NCBI RefSeq assembly: GCF_017114945.1
Contig: NZ_JABXKQ010000022.1
Coordinates: 1-64,000 of the forward strand
DNA from: Nostoc sp. JL34
Lineage (GTDB): Bacteria > Cyanobacteriota > Cyanobacteriia > Cyanobacteriales > Nostocaceae
DNA length: 64,000 nt
Direction of reading: 5' to 3'
This document shows, in pieces, positions 43,720 through 52,722 of the stretch. The position numbers were made by a program, and so were the translations under genes. Positions within the stretch are counted from its first letter, which is position 1; every line of letters begins with the position of its first letter. The notes below the pieces were generated by a model. The model was not told where the DNA came from and did no database searches. It was given only the letters and a program-made list of their open reading frames with translations.

Positions 43720-46700
43720 ATGACCTCTAATCCTGAACAAGATTTGCCCTTATCTCGCCATGAAGAAAGTTTTCTACGCCGGATTACAAACAGAATCCGA
43801 CGCAGCTTAGAGTTAGAAGAAATTATCACAGTCACAACGGCAGAGGTGCGATCGCTATTAAAAACTGACCGAGTGATGATTTACAAATTTCATCCCGATG
43901 GTAGTGGTCAAGTGATTGCTGAGTCAATTTACGAAAACCGTTTACCATCACTACTAGGACTGAATTTTCCTGCTGATGACATTCCACCCACCGCCCGTGA
44001 ACTATTTATCAAATCACGGGTGCGTTCTGTTGTGAATGTTGATATTCAAGAAATTGGTCAAATTCACCTGCGTGACTTGGATAATGGAGAAACTATATCA
44101 GAGGAAATCCGTTACCGCCCTGTAGACTCCTGTCATATTGAATATTTGAGGGCAATGGGGGTAAAGTCCTCTGTAGTAGCGCCTATTCTCTATCAAGATG
44201 AACTCTGGGGGCTGCTAGCCTCTCATAATTCGGAAGCGCGTTTGATTTCAGAATATGAACTAGAAGCAGTACAGATGGTAGTCGATCAACTGTCAGTAGC
44301 GATCGCTCAAAGTACCCTTCTTACTCAAGTCCGCAAAACAGCCGAACAGGAAGCGATCGTTAACCGCATTGCTAGCCTACTACATTCACTACCCACGATT
44401 GTCTTACAACCAGCCCTAGAAGCGGCTGTTGCTGCCTTTAATGGTGTTGGTGGCAGGCTTTGCATTAGAAATGAAGCTTTAGATTTCCACAATGGCAACG
44501 TGACCAGCTTAACAGAATGCTTAATACCAGGAAATACTTGTATCAAGCTTTATATCTGTGGACAGCAACCTGTGATGCCAGAACAAACTATATATCCACT
44601 GATAGAGCAGTATAGTGTCTGGCAGGAACACTACAAGTTTACTAACTATGATGTTTGGGCGATTTCAGATATATATAACACTCCTGGCTTGCGAAGTTTG
44701 CAAGTTGCTTTTCAACCAACTAAAATTCGCGGCGTGTTGATGATCCCACTCCAGTATCGTCAGCAATTGCTGGGCTACTTAAGTATTTTCCGCAAGGAAA
44801 TAGATACAGAAACTCTATGGGCGGGGCAGTATGACAGCGATCAAAGGCAACTGTATCCCCGACAATCCTTTGAGGTTTGGCGCGAATCTAAAAAAGCACA
44901 AGCTCAAAAATGGACGGTTGAAGAGATTGAACTGGCTAGAAATCTCGGTAAACACTTTGCTTCAGCAATTCAGCAGTATGAATTGTACCAACAAGTACAA
45001 GTCTTCAATGAAAATTTAGAAAAACAAGTTAAAAGACGCACAGTTGAGTTGCAACGGACATCTGAACAAGAACAGGCTGTGTTTAAAGTTATTGCCGAGA
45101 TTCGGGAATCTCTAGACACAAATACGATTTTTCAAACCACAACTAAAGAAGTTTGTCAATTAATCAAAGCCGATCGTGTTTCTGTTTATCGTTTCGATTC
45201 TAATTGGGGTGGTGAATTTGTCGGAGATTTCGAGGCTGCTAGTCCATACTGGTCGAATGAGTCCGAACTAGGTATTAATACAATTTGGAATGACACTTTC
45301 TTACAAGACACACAGGGAGGACGTTACCGCCACAATGAAACATTTGCAGTCGATGACATCTACAAAATGGGGTTTGCTCGGTGTCATATCGACAATTTAG
45401 AGCAGTTTCAAATTCACGCTTTTGTGCTGGCGCCGATTTTTGTTGGGCAAAAACTTTGGGGTTTGCTGGCAACTTATCAACACACTGGCCCTCGGCAATG
45501 GAAAGCCTCTGAAGTTAACTTTCTCAGTCAGATTGCGGCTCAAATGGGGGTAGCCCTCCAGCAAGCTGATTTACTCACTCAGACACGAGAACAGACGTTA
45601 GATTTGCAACAAGCAGCAGAACAACAACGGGTATTGTTTGAAGTTGTTGCAAAAGTTAGAGAATCTTTGGACTTAGATGCGATTTTTCAGACAACTACCC
45701 AAGAAATCTGTAAATCACTAGAAGCGGATCGAGTTGCAGTTTACCGCTTCCAGGCTGATTGGAGTGGTGAATATATCGCCGAGTTTGTGGGCGATCGCTG
45801 GTTAAAGCTAGTAAGTTCTGATACCAAGACAGTTTGGCAAGATAGCTATTTGCAGGAAACCCAAGGTGGGCGATATCGTCACAATGAAACCTTTGCAGTT
45901 GATGATATCTATGAAGCTGGACACTCTCAATGCCATGTTGCAGTTCTAGAGCAAATTCAAGCAAGAGCCTATGCGATCGCACCTATATTTATTGGGCAAC
46001 AGCTATGGGGCTTGCTAGCAGCTTACCAGAATTCTGCACCCCGCCATTGGGAAGCCTCGGAAATTAAGTTTATTACTCAAATTGCTAATCAACTTGGGGT
46101 TGCACTCCAACAAGCTCAATTACATAATCAAACCAAAGAGCAGACAGAAAAACTGGCTAAAGCTTTGCATGATTTACAGCAAACTCAAACCCAACTGATC
46201 CAAACTGAGAAAATGTCCTCATTAGGTCAATTGGTAGCTGGTGTTGCTCACGAAATTAATAACCCCGTGAACTTCATTTATGGCAACATCAATCATGTCA
46301 ACGATTACGCCCAAGATTTACTCAGTATACTAGACCTCTATTTGCAAGACTCCCCTAATCCCAGCCCTGAGATTCGCGATCGCGCCTTTGAGATAGACTT
46401 AGAATTTCTTATGGAAGATTTGCCCAAAACTCTATCTTCTATGAAAGTTGGCATTGATCGTATCCGGCAAATTGTCTTGGGTTTAAGGAATTTCTCTCGC
46501 CTCGATCAGGCAGAAAAAAAGCCAGTTGATATTCACGAGGGCATTGATAGCACCTTGCTAATTTTGCAGCATCGCTTGAAAGCAAAACCAGAAAGTCCGG
46601 CGATTAAATTAGTTAAAGAATACAGTCATCTTCCCTTAGTTGAGTGCTATGCCGGGCCACTAAATCAGGTATTTATGAATGTTTTAAGCAATGCGATTGA

Positions 46701-47025
46701 TGCTCTAGAAGATTACAGAGAATCTCAATCAAATCCTCATACCAGTCAAATTACAATTCGTACTGCTCCTGGAGAGCTTGAAGGTAATGTCAAGAGTGTA
46801 GTAATTCGCATAAGAGACAATGGCCCAGGAATACCGGAAGCTCTGAGAGCAAGAATCTGCGATCCATTTTTCACTACTAAGCCAGTGGGAAAAGGCACTG
46901 GCTTGGGGTTGTCAATTAGTTATCAGATTGTCGTAGATAAACACGGTGGTGTGTTGAGATGTGATTCTCAACCGGGATTAGGTACAGAATTTTGGATTGA
47001 AATTCCGATTAAACAAATCAATTAA
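43720..47025 (+). CDS. Multi-bilin photoreceptor histidine kinase (knotless phytochrome + tandem CBCR GAFs)
   Basis: An 1101-residue kinase with four GAF domains. GAF1 (about 15-200) has a chromophore-type Cys in DSCHIEYL (C138-H139) and the FPADDIPPTARELF segment typical of phytochromes. GAF2 (about 205-430) lacks the Cys but carries a PRQSFEVWRE tongue motif at 380-389, as in Cph2-type knotless phytochromes. GAF3 (about 445-620) and GAF4 (about 630-805) resemble red/green cyanobacteriochromes: WNDTFLQ or WQDSYLQ, GGRYRHNETFAVDDIY, and Cys-His at C555 and C738. The transmitter has H844, then DNGPGI and GKGTGLGLSIS. No DxCF second-Cys motif was noticed. Probably senses red/far-red and red/green light; soluble; no linked regulator. 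Confidence 0.88.
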   Translation: MTSNPEQDLPLSRHEESFLRRITNRIRRSLELEEIITVTTAEVRSLLKTDRVMIYKFHPDGSGQVIAESIYENRLPSLLGLNFPADDIPPTARELFIKSRVRSVVNVDIQEIGQIHLRDLDNGETISEEIRYRPVDSCHIEYLRAMGVKSSVVAPILYQDELWGLLASHNSEARLISEYELEAVQMVVDQLSVAIAQSTLLTQVRKTAEQEAIVNRIASLLHSLPTIVLQPALEAAVAAFNGVGGRLCIRNEALDFHNGNVTSLTECLIPGNTCIKLYICGQQPVMPEQTIYPLIEQYSVWQEHYKFTNYDVWAISDIYNTPGLRSLQVAFQPTKIRGVLMIPLQYRQQLLGYLSIFRKEIDTETLWAGQYDSDQRQLYPRQSFEVWRESKKAQAQKWTVEEIELARNLGKHFASAIQQYELYQQVQVFNENLEKQVKRRTVELQRTSEQEQAVFKVIAEIRESLDTNTIFQTTTKEVCQLIKADRVSVYRFDSNWGGEFVGDFEAASPYWSNESELGINTIWNDTFLQDTQGGRYRHNETFAVDDIYKMGFARCHIDNLEQFQIHAFVLAPIFVGQKLWGLLATYQHTGPRQWKASEVNFLSQIAAQMGVALQQADLLTQTREQTLDLQQAAEQQRVLFEVVAKVRESLDLDAIFQTTTQEICKSLEADRVAVYRFQADWSGEYIAEFVGDRWLKLVSSDTKTVWQDSYLQETQGGRYRHNETFAVDDIYEAGHSQCHVAVLEQIQARAYAIAPIFIGQQLWGLLAAYQNSAPRHWEASEIKFITQIANQLGVALQQAQLHNQTKEQTEKLAKALHDLQQTQTQLIQTEKMSSLGQLVAGVAHEINNPVNFIYGNINHVNDYAQDLLSILDLYLQDSPNPSPEIRDRAFEIDLEFLMEDLPKTLSSMKVGIDRIRQIVLGLRNFSRLDQAEKKPVDIHEGIDSTLLILQHRLKAKPESPAIKLVKEYSHLPLVECYAGPLNQVFMNVLSNAIDALEDYRESQSNPHTSQITIRTAPGELEGNVKSVVIRIRDNGPGIPEALRARICDPFFTTKPVGKGTGLGLSISYQIVVDKHGGVLRCDSQPGLGTEFWIEIPIKQIN

Positions 47026-47223
47026 TCATAGAAACAAAAAATCAACTTGTGTAGTGCAGATTATTCCTGGTTTGGAAATGAAGAATGCAAAGTTATGTAA
47101 TAATTTTGATTTTCTGCAAAAAATTTGAGTTTTGGGGTGAAAGCATAGTAGCTTGATTGACAAGTGATAGATAGCTAGTGACCGGATTTATACTTGACTA
47201 GGGTTTAACGCTTAGGAGGATAC

Positions 47224-47553
47224 ATGATTATGAATTCGATAAATCCCTCTGAAAACGTCATTAGTTGTTTTCAGACTATCTTGGATGCCACGGCTACGGG
47301 AAATTACGATCTTTTTCTTACAGTAGGTGATTCAGACTACAGAACTGATATTACCAAAGAAAATTTTGACCAAGTTAGTTCCCCACTAATTCCACGTATG
47401 TCTGAGGGCTATACAACTACTTACTTCGGTCATCTCAAACAAGGAGAAACTCAGACCTATTTGTGGAAGCTGAGTTTTGCTGATGATGGACATGAATTTA
47501 TAGTACGTGTGGGGATGAAGGGGGACAAAGTTAATCTGATATGGATTACTTAA
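47224..47553 (+). CDS. Small NTF2-like hypothetical protein
   Basis: A 109-residue soluble protein with helix-helix-strand pattern (FQTILDATATGNYDLFLTVGD) and a beta-rich C-terminal half, suggesting an NTF2/SnoaL-like fold. There are no clear catalytic residues. A strong AGGAGG ribosome binding site ends 4 nt before the ATG. It lies 198 bp after the photoreceptor kinase on the same strand and may be separately transcribed. Confidence 0.6.
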   Translation: MIMNSINPSENVISCFQTILDATATGNYDLFLTVGDSDYRTDITKENFDQVSSPLIPRMSEGYTTTYFGHLKQGETQTYLWKLSFADDGHEFIVRVGMKGDKVNLIWIT

Positions 47554-47570
47554 TATATATGCATATCTGC

Positions 47571-47579
47571 TGTGGAAAA
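47571..47579 (-). promoter_or_regulatory. Isolated DnaA-box-like site downstream of dnaN
   Basis: TGTGGAAAA, the complement of the cyanobacterial consensus TTTTCCACA, 45 bp beyond the dnaN stop. A single 9-mer could occur by chance. Confidence 0.4.
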
Positions 47580-47623
47580 AAATACGCTGTAGGGTAGCAA
47601 AGATGTGCTACCTTACAATTTTT

Positions 47624-48787
47624 TTAACTTCTAAGTTGCACCGGCATAGCTAAATAAGTCATTTTCAAACCACTCAATGGTGTAAAAATCACTGGAGTTA
47701 GGCTTTGATTTAAATGCATTTGAATTTCTGAAGATGGTAACTCTTTCAAGCCTTCCATCAAATATTTAATGTTAAAGGCAATCTCAATATTTTCCCCAGA
47801 AATCTGGGCCGGCATTGACTCTCTACCACTGCCGACATCTTGAGCTTCACATGACAAGGTAATTTCTTGAGCTTCGCTATCAATACTGAGCTTGACAATA
47901 TTATTTTTCTGATCGGCTAACACAGCAATCCGTTCCAAAGTGCTGACAAATTGTCGCCGTTCAATTGTTACTTGTCGCTCAAATTGGCGCGGAATTAATT
48001 GTCGATATGCAGGATATTGCCCTTCTAATGTGCGACTAGTCAAGCGTTGATTTTGCCATGCAAACACAACTTGACCTTGATCGAAATATAAAGCTACGGG
48101 TTCATCTGATGAGGCGCTATGAGCTAGCATTCGTTGGAGTTCGCGTAATGCTCTAGCTGGTACTGTCACTTCTAGTTGACTAGTTCCGCCTAAAGGACGT
48201 TCGTTGCTAGTTTCTACTACTGCAAGGCGATGTCCATCGGTAGCTGCAAATTCTAGGGTATCTTGTTTAACTGTTAAATGGACTCCGGTGAGTACTTGCT
48301 TGGTTTCATCACTACTTGTTGCAAACAATGAACCGCGTAATCCCTCAATTAATGCAGTGGTGGTAAGATGGATTACTTCTGTATTTTCAATTACAGGTAG
48401 TTCGGGAAATTCTTCCGGCCCCATTGCTCGGACTTGGTAATGTCCACTCTTGGGTGTGAGTGTAACAATTAAACCTTCTCCACCAGATGCTGCACCTGTA
48501 AGGGCTGATTCATCATCTAAAGTGATTTCGCCCTCTGGAAGACGAGAGGTGATGTCTACAAGTAACTTAGCAGGAAGTGCGATCGCACCACTTTGCCATA
48601 CCTCTGCGTTAAAACTGGTGCGGATTCCCAAGCTGAGATCGAAGGCTGTTAAGCTGACTTGGTTAGTTTCAGCATCCGCTTGCAACAGCACATTAGCAAG
48701 TACTGGATGAGTTGGTCGTGAAGGGACTGCACGACTAACGAGTGAGAGATTTGTACTGAGATCGCTTTGGGAGCAAACTAATTTCAT
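47624..48787 (-). CDS. dnaN: DNA polymerase III beta sliding clamp
   Basis: Ring-shaped processivity clamp of the replisome. 387 residues with three clamp folds, starting MKLVCSQSDLSTNLSLVSRAVPSRP and ending FTPLSGLKMTYLAMPVQLR, where the C-terminal residues form the partner-binding pocket. VPARALRELQ and the middle domain are intact. dnaA lies on the same strand 4.4 kb away, with a short-Argonaute system and a hypothetical gene between. A palindromic 84-bp repeat lies upstream. Confidence 0.97.
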   Translation of the reverse strand: MKLVCSQSDLSTNLSLVSRAVPSRPTHPVLANVLLQADAETNQVSLTAFDLSLGIRTSFNAEVWQSGAIALPAKLLVDITSRLPEGEITLDDESALTGAASGGEGLIVTLTPKSGHYQVRAMGPEEFPELPVIENTEVIHLTTTALIEGLRGSLFATSSDETKQVLTGVHLTVKQDTLEFAATDGHRLAVVETSNERPLGGTSQLEVTVPARALRELQRMLAHSASSDEPVALYFDQGQVVFAWQNQRLTSRTLEGQYPAYRQLIPRQFERQVTIERRQFVSTLERIAVLADQKNNIVKLSIDSEAQEITLSCEAQDVGSGRESMPAQISGENIEIAFNIKYLMEGLKELPSSEIQMHLNQSLTPVIFTPLSGLKMTYLAMPVQLRS

Positions 48788-49337
48788 AAGTCAGATGCAG
48801 CTTGTGAAAGATATCCTAACATCCTTATGTTTATAGGCGATCGCTGACGAAGTTGTTTAAAGGTAAAAAACTTGTTGAAACGGTTTGATGGCTCTGCTTT
48901 ATCCGCAGCGATCGCATCTACGCTTCAAACTATAAAAATTTAACCCTTTGCAACAAATGCTCTTTCATGTATAAGAAACACTTAAGTATTTCTTGCAAAT
49001 GTATAAGTCGTTGCAACAAATGCTTAATACTTTGCAACAAACGTTCTTCCATATATAAGAAAGGCTTAAGCATTTCTTATATATGTATAAGCAATTGCAG
49101 CAAACATTTAATGCTTTGCAACAAACATTCTTCCATTTATAAGAAATGCTTAAATCATTGCAGCATTTGTTGTAATGAACTTATAAATCTATTTACTACC
49201 TGAAATTAAATATAGTCTAAGTGAAATTAACTAAAGCTTTAGAAGCATGAGTGCAACTGATTTGCTATATTTTCCCATGACAATTAACAAAACTTTGGTA
49301 TAAAACAGTACTATAACCCTAGTAGCAGAGATGCATT
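48788..49337. other. dnaN upstream region
   Basis: 550 bp. The left part should hold the dnaN promoter; 48947-49185 is occupied by an 84-bp tandem repeat with palindromes. The 78-codon open frame across the repeat is a by-product of its period being a multiple of 3. Confidence 0.6.
48947..49185. repeat. 84-bp tandem repeat with AAGAAA-CTTAAG-TTTCTT palindromes
   Basis: Unit 1 is 48947-49030, unit 2 is 49031-49114, and unit 3 is partial from 49115. Each begins TTTGCAACAAA and holds a TATAAGAAA half-site; units 1 and 2 contain palindromes at 48973-48994 and 49054-49081. Their central octamers differ (ACTTAAGT and GCTTAAGC) but both remain perfectly symmetric. Confidence 0.85.
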
Positions 49338-49778
49338 ATGGCACGTCGCAAAAGAAATTCCAGCGTTTTAGAACGAGCCGATCGCCGGATTGAAAGTTTA
49401 CAATCTATCAGCGTAGAACTTGACTTTGGCCAAGGATTGACTATAGAAGCTTATAATACGACAATTAACGATCTCCGATCTAAGCTTGCTGCTTACAACA
49501 CTGCGTTATCTACAATTGACAAACTCACTGATGACGTGAAGAACGCAGAACAGGTTGTAATAGCTATGTCAGAAAAAATGTTACTAGGAGTTGCCAGCCG
49601 TTACGGTAAAATCAGCCAGGAATACGAGATGGCGGGTGGTGCTAGACGAGGTAATACTAAGAAGAAGCGAAGCGTATTAGGCAATTCCAAAGTCACCAAT
49701 CCTTTAGCAGCCGATTCTGTTCAGCCTTCTTCTGTAAATGGATCTATGAATGGGGTGTCGGGTGCGATCGTCAGCTAG
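49338..49778 (+). CDS. Hypothetical protein with coiled-coil core
   Basis: A 146-residue protein. Residues 1-20 are basic (ARRKRNSSVLERADRRIESL), about 45-100 form a helical coiled coil, then comes a basic KKKRS patch and a Ser/Asn-rich disordered tail. It could bind nucleic acid or membranes, but no family was recognised. It is the only + strand gene between dnaN and dnaA. Codon use matches its neighbours. Confidence 0.55.
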   Translation: MARRKRNSSVLERADRRIESLQSISVELDFGQGLTIEAYNTTINDLRSKLAAYNTALSTIDKLTDDVKNAEQVVIAMSEKMLLGVASRYGKISQEYEMAGGARRGNTKKKRSVLGNSKVTNPLAADSVQPSSVNGSMNGVSGAIVS

Positions 49779-49895
49779 CTAAGATCCAATAGGGAATGGC
49801 ACTCAGTTAAGATACAGCCCTTCCCCTAAGTGCTTCCCAGTTTGGGAGGGCTGCCGCGTCCAAAGGCTTGACGTTCCATTCTTATTCGTACATTT

Positions 49896-51371
49896 TTACA
49901 TATAAAAGCGGTAATGGAACTCTAGTGGATCATTTTTACCCACATATTTCAGGATATGTCCCACTTGCCTCGCTGCTCGAATGGTGATGGGTTCTCCCCG
50001 ATCGAACTGTGTATTGTTCCAGTTCATCTTCGTCAATGCCAAAATTTCCTGTGCCAGCGCTTTGGGCGTTTCTTCTACGCTTTCACACCGAAACTTTAAG
50101 GGGCGTGGCACATACATCCCTGGATAAGTGGAAAAAAAATCTACACTACCCCGCGTGTATAAAACGTGGGTATAATTATCCAAACTTAACAGCGTTCCTC
50201 GTAAAGGAGGATACTTTCCATAACGGAATAGTCTAGTTCCACCTCTATTGTCGAAGCTGATAAACTCAGCTGTATCAATACCATGTTTATCCAACGCATC
50301 CTGAAATCCCTCAAACTCCTCTGGTATAAATCGAGAAGTTTTATGCAGTACAACTCTTGCGGGTAAATTACGATGTTCTCGGCGATACATTGCTAAGGCA
50401 TTAGAAAGCAATTCGGATGCATCTGATGCTGGAAGATAAGGTTGGCGATCGTCTTTTGATAATTCAGCTTGCCCTCCACGCAAAATAACTCCTTCTCCCC
50501 GCTCGTTGAAAATTTGAGCAGTGCTGGTTAGTAATTTTGAGCGATCAAGTGTTTTATAGAAGCTAATACCTACGTAGCATGTAGTCAAATCTCGTGAATC
50601 TCTGACCAGTCGCCAGGGTGTTCCCAAAGCTTTGTAATATAAAGCAGTATAGAAATTCCAAGCACGGGTTGCCTCATCCTGGATTGTCTGAGCTTTCTGT
50701 TTGTGCTTGTTCTTACTTATCTTTGACTTCTTTTTTGCGGCGTTATAGGTTGAGGGTAAGATAATTTGTGTTGGCTTTCTTAATGCCATTGCTTTCGCTT
50801 TAAATAAATCACGAAAATCTAACTCTACTTCTTTTTGATTATTTTCATTATTAGAAGTCGGTTGATTATTACTGTCAGTATTTTCTTCATCTACAGACAT
50901 TTTTTCTAATAATGATTCTGGTAATGCACATACTAAAACATCTGGACTAGTTTTCTCATCGATATACCGTAACTCCTCGATAAAAAATTTGACTGTTTCA
51001 CTAATAAGTGTATTTACATCTTGAATCTGAAGAAGTTTGTCAATATCTTTATTCGATATAACTGCATTCCGTCTAGAATCCACCCTGATAGGCGCAGGTA
51101 AATTGTTTTCTTCTCCAAAGCCTGGAAATTCTGGAAAAAGGTATGGCTGTTTACTTTTCTTTGCCTCAATTCCCTGGCTGCATTTTTCGAGCCATATTTC
51201 TAAACCCTCGACTGTTTCGGATGAACCAACAATCCCTAATTTGATTTCCTTTGGGGCAGATGTGCTGTCATAGTCAAGTGGTTTATAGTGCATCATCCCA
51301 AAGCGAATATCAATGTGTCGTCCACCATTGCCAAACTCTAGTTCTGGTTCTTGTAAAAATTCAATCTTCAT
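49896..51371 (-). CDS. Short prokaryotic Argonaute (MID-PIWI), SPARDA type
   Basis: A 491-residue protein with no PAZ or N domain. An N-terminal extension (about 1-120) precedes a MID region (about 125-250) containing PTQIILPSTY near 200 and QDEATRAWNFYTALYYK. The PIWI domain (about 255-491) starts with DLTTCYVGISFYK, where Ser replaces the first catalytic Asp, and the later VVLHKTSRF lacks the third acidic residue. The slicer centre is therefore inactive, as in known short pAgos that act as guide-loaded sensors. The gene overlaps the upstream APAZ-nuclease gene by 11 nt, so the proteins are co-translated and expected to form a heterodimer. The guide is probably RNA and the target DNA, by analogy with SPARDA. 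Confidence 0.88.
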   Translation of the reverse strand: MKIEFLQEPELEFGNGGRHIDIRFGMMHYKPLDYDSTSAPKEIKLGIVGSSETVEGLEIWLEKCSQGIEAKKSKQPYLFPEFPGFGEENNLPAPIRVDSRRNAVISNKDIDKLLQIQDVNTLISETVKFFIEELRYIDEKTSPDVLVCALPESLLEKMSVDEENTDSNNQPTSNNENNQKEVELDFRDLFKAKAMALRKPTQIILPSTYNAAKKKSKISKNKHKQKAQTIQDEATRAWNFYTALYYKALGTPWRLVRDSRDLTTCYVGISFYKTLDRSKLLTSTAQIFNERGEGVILRGGQAELSKDDRQPYLPASDASELLSNALAMYRREHRNLPARVVLHKTSRFIPEEFEGFQDALDKHGIDTAEFISFDNRGGTRLFRYGKYPPLRGTLLSLDNYTHVLYTRGSVDFFSTYPGMYVPRPLKFRCESVEETPKALAQEILALTKMNWNNTQFDRGEPITIRAARQVGHILKYVGKNDPLEFHYRFYM

Positions 51372-52722
51372 TATTCATTTTAAATAAAGGTAAATCGTTT
51401 AAAGATTCTTCTAACAATGCCGTAGTTTCATCGTCTTCATTCCTTAACCAAATATCATCATCGATACCAACTTCAATCTCAAATTCTTCAAGCTGGTCAA
51501 AAAACTGTAGAAACGGGTAATTTGGAATAAATAAATCACCTTGAGCAGGCGTAATCAAATACTCTGCCCACATTATAAGTTGACCAAATACCGCAGGATT
51601 CTTTTCAAGACGTTTTATTCCTGAAAGATGTTCTTTTTCAAACTTCTCTCTTGTGTAACCGTCCCTAGTAAAAAAATAAGTTGGTGTGATTTCTAGAAAC
51701 CAGTCTGAATCGACACGTATAAACTGTCCTTCAAAAGCAGAATGTCTGTAGTATGCTACTTCTGTGGAATTTTTCTTTAAGTAAGATTGAAAAACATCTC
51801 GATGTGTTTTCTTGGAGAGACTTCGATAATAGTATCGACGTGCTGATAAGTCGTTAGTAGGTTTGAAATAGTAGCACTTTTTCTTTTGGTCGAATGATAA
51901 GTCTTCCTTAACTTTCTCGCGCAGCACTTTATTGAGCAACCACACAAATTCCTGTTGTCGTTCAAGCTGATTTGATCGCGACCATTCGTCTACGCCATGC
52001 TGCTCAACAGTTCCTAAATCGCAGATTTCCGTCCAAGGTGCTTGGCGCAAGTCGTGGAAACTAAGTACGAAATTTTCTTTCAGCAACCATTCTTGTCCCA
52101 AATTTCGACCAACTTTCTGAAGCGCTGAATAAGCTTTAGATTCATCCTCTGTAAAGGTGTAAGCAGTGTAGAGATGTTCTGCAAGCTGAGATACTCGCAG
52201 CAGATTTGAGTATAATTTCTCTAACTTTGGTCGTGGTGCAAGGTAAAGTCCTGAGTTTTGGGGAACAGCCAGCTTAATTAGCGCATCTCTGGCGTTGACA
52301 TCAAAACGATTAAAACGCTTATCAAATGTAACTTTTTTAGATTGCCGTCGCTTGGCATCGCAGAAGTAATCCTTTACAGCAACCCAAAAAGCTTCTTTAG
52401 TTGAAGTTTTGACAATAATCAGAATAACTGGAGCATTGCCTTGTAGCCAGTAATCAATATCTCTTTCCTGACATCGATACTCAAAGCTGTTTTCATTTTC
52501 TGCCTGGAGAAGAGTCTTTTGAGTAGCTTTACTTTGAACTTGAAGGATACAGTTTGTGACTTCGCCTGTCTGGAAATCACGGATTTCAATTATGCCGTCA
52601 ATACCTGCTTCCACACCTCCAGTCGCATACCAGAGGAATCCCATGCTCAGGATGACTTCTTCAATAATATTGATGCCTTGCTGTCCGATTATGTCAGATT
52701 GACCAATTTTCTTTCTAGGCAC
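51361..52722 (-). CDS. DUF4365 nuclease-APAZ effector (DREN-APAZ)
   Basis: A 453-residue effector of a short-Argonaute system. The N-terminal ~160 residues are a DUF4365 PD-(D/E)XK-type nuclease: D42 in GVEAGIDGIIEI and the Q63-S64-K65 motif in ILQVQSKATQ form a D...QxK active site, predicted intact. The remainder resembles the APAZ region associated with this effector: DLSARRYYYRSL, YYRHSAFEGQFIRVDSDWFLEITPTY, HLSGIKRLEKN, and an acidic C-terminus. In SPARDA systems target recognition by the partner Argonaute unleashes collateral degradation of DNA and some RNA, killing the infected cell. It is the first gene of the operon; the promoter lies in the adjoining AT-rich gap next to dnaA. Confidence 0.87.
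   Translation of the reverse strand: MPRKKIGQSDIIGQQGINIIEEVILSMGFLWYATGGVEAGIDGIIEIRDFQTGEVTNCILQVQSKATQKTLLQAENENSFEYRCQERDIDYWLQGNAPVILIIVKTSTKEAFWVAVKDYFCDAKRRQSKKVTFDKRFNRFDVNARDALIKLAVPQNSGLYLAPRPKLEKLYSNLLRVSQLAEHLYTAYTFTEDESKAYSALQKVGRNLGQEWLLKENFVLSFHDLRQAPWTEICDLGTVEQHGVDEWSRSNQLERQQEFVWLLNKVLREKVKEDLSFDQKKKCYYFKPTNDLSARRYYYRSLSKKTHRDVFQSYLKKNSTEVAYYRHSAFEGQFIRVDSDWFLEITPTYFFTRDGYTREKFEKEHLSGIKRLEKNPAVFGQLIMWAEYLITPAQGDLFIPNYPFLQFFDQLEEFEIEVGIDDDIWLRNEDDETTALLEESLNDLPLFKMNNED

Noticed and set aside
48967-49203. 78-codon Cys/Lys/Ser-rich open frame upstream of dnaN
   Set aside because: It is the translation of the 84-bp palindromic repeat.
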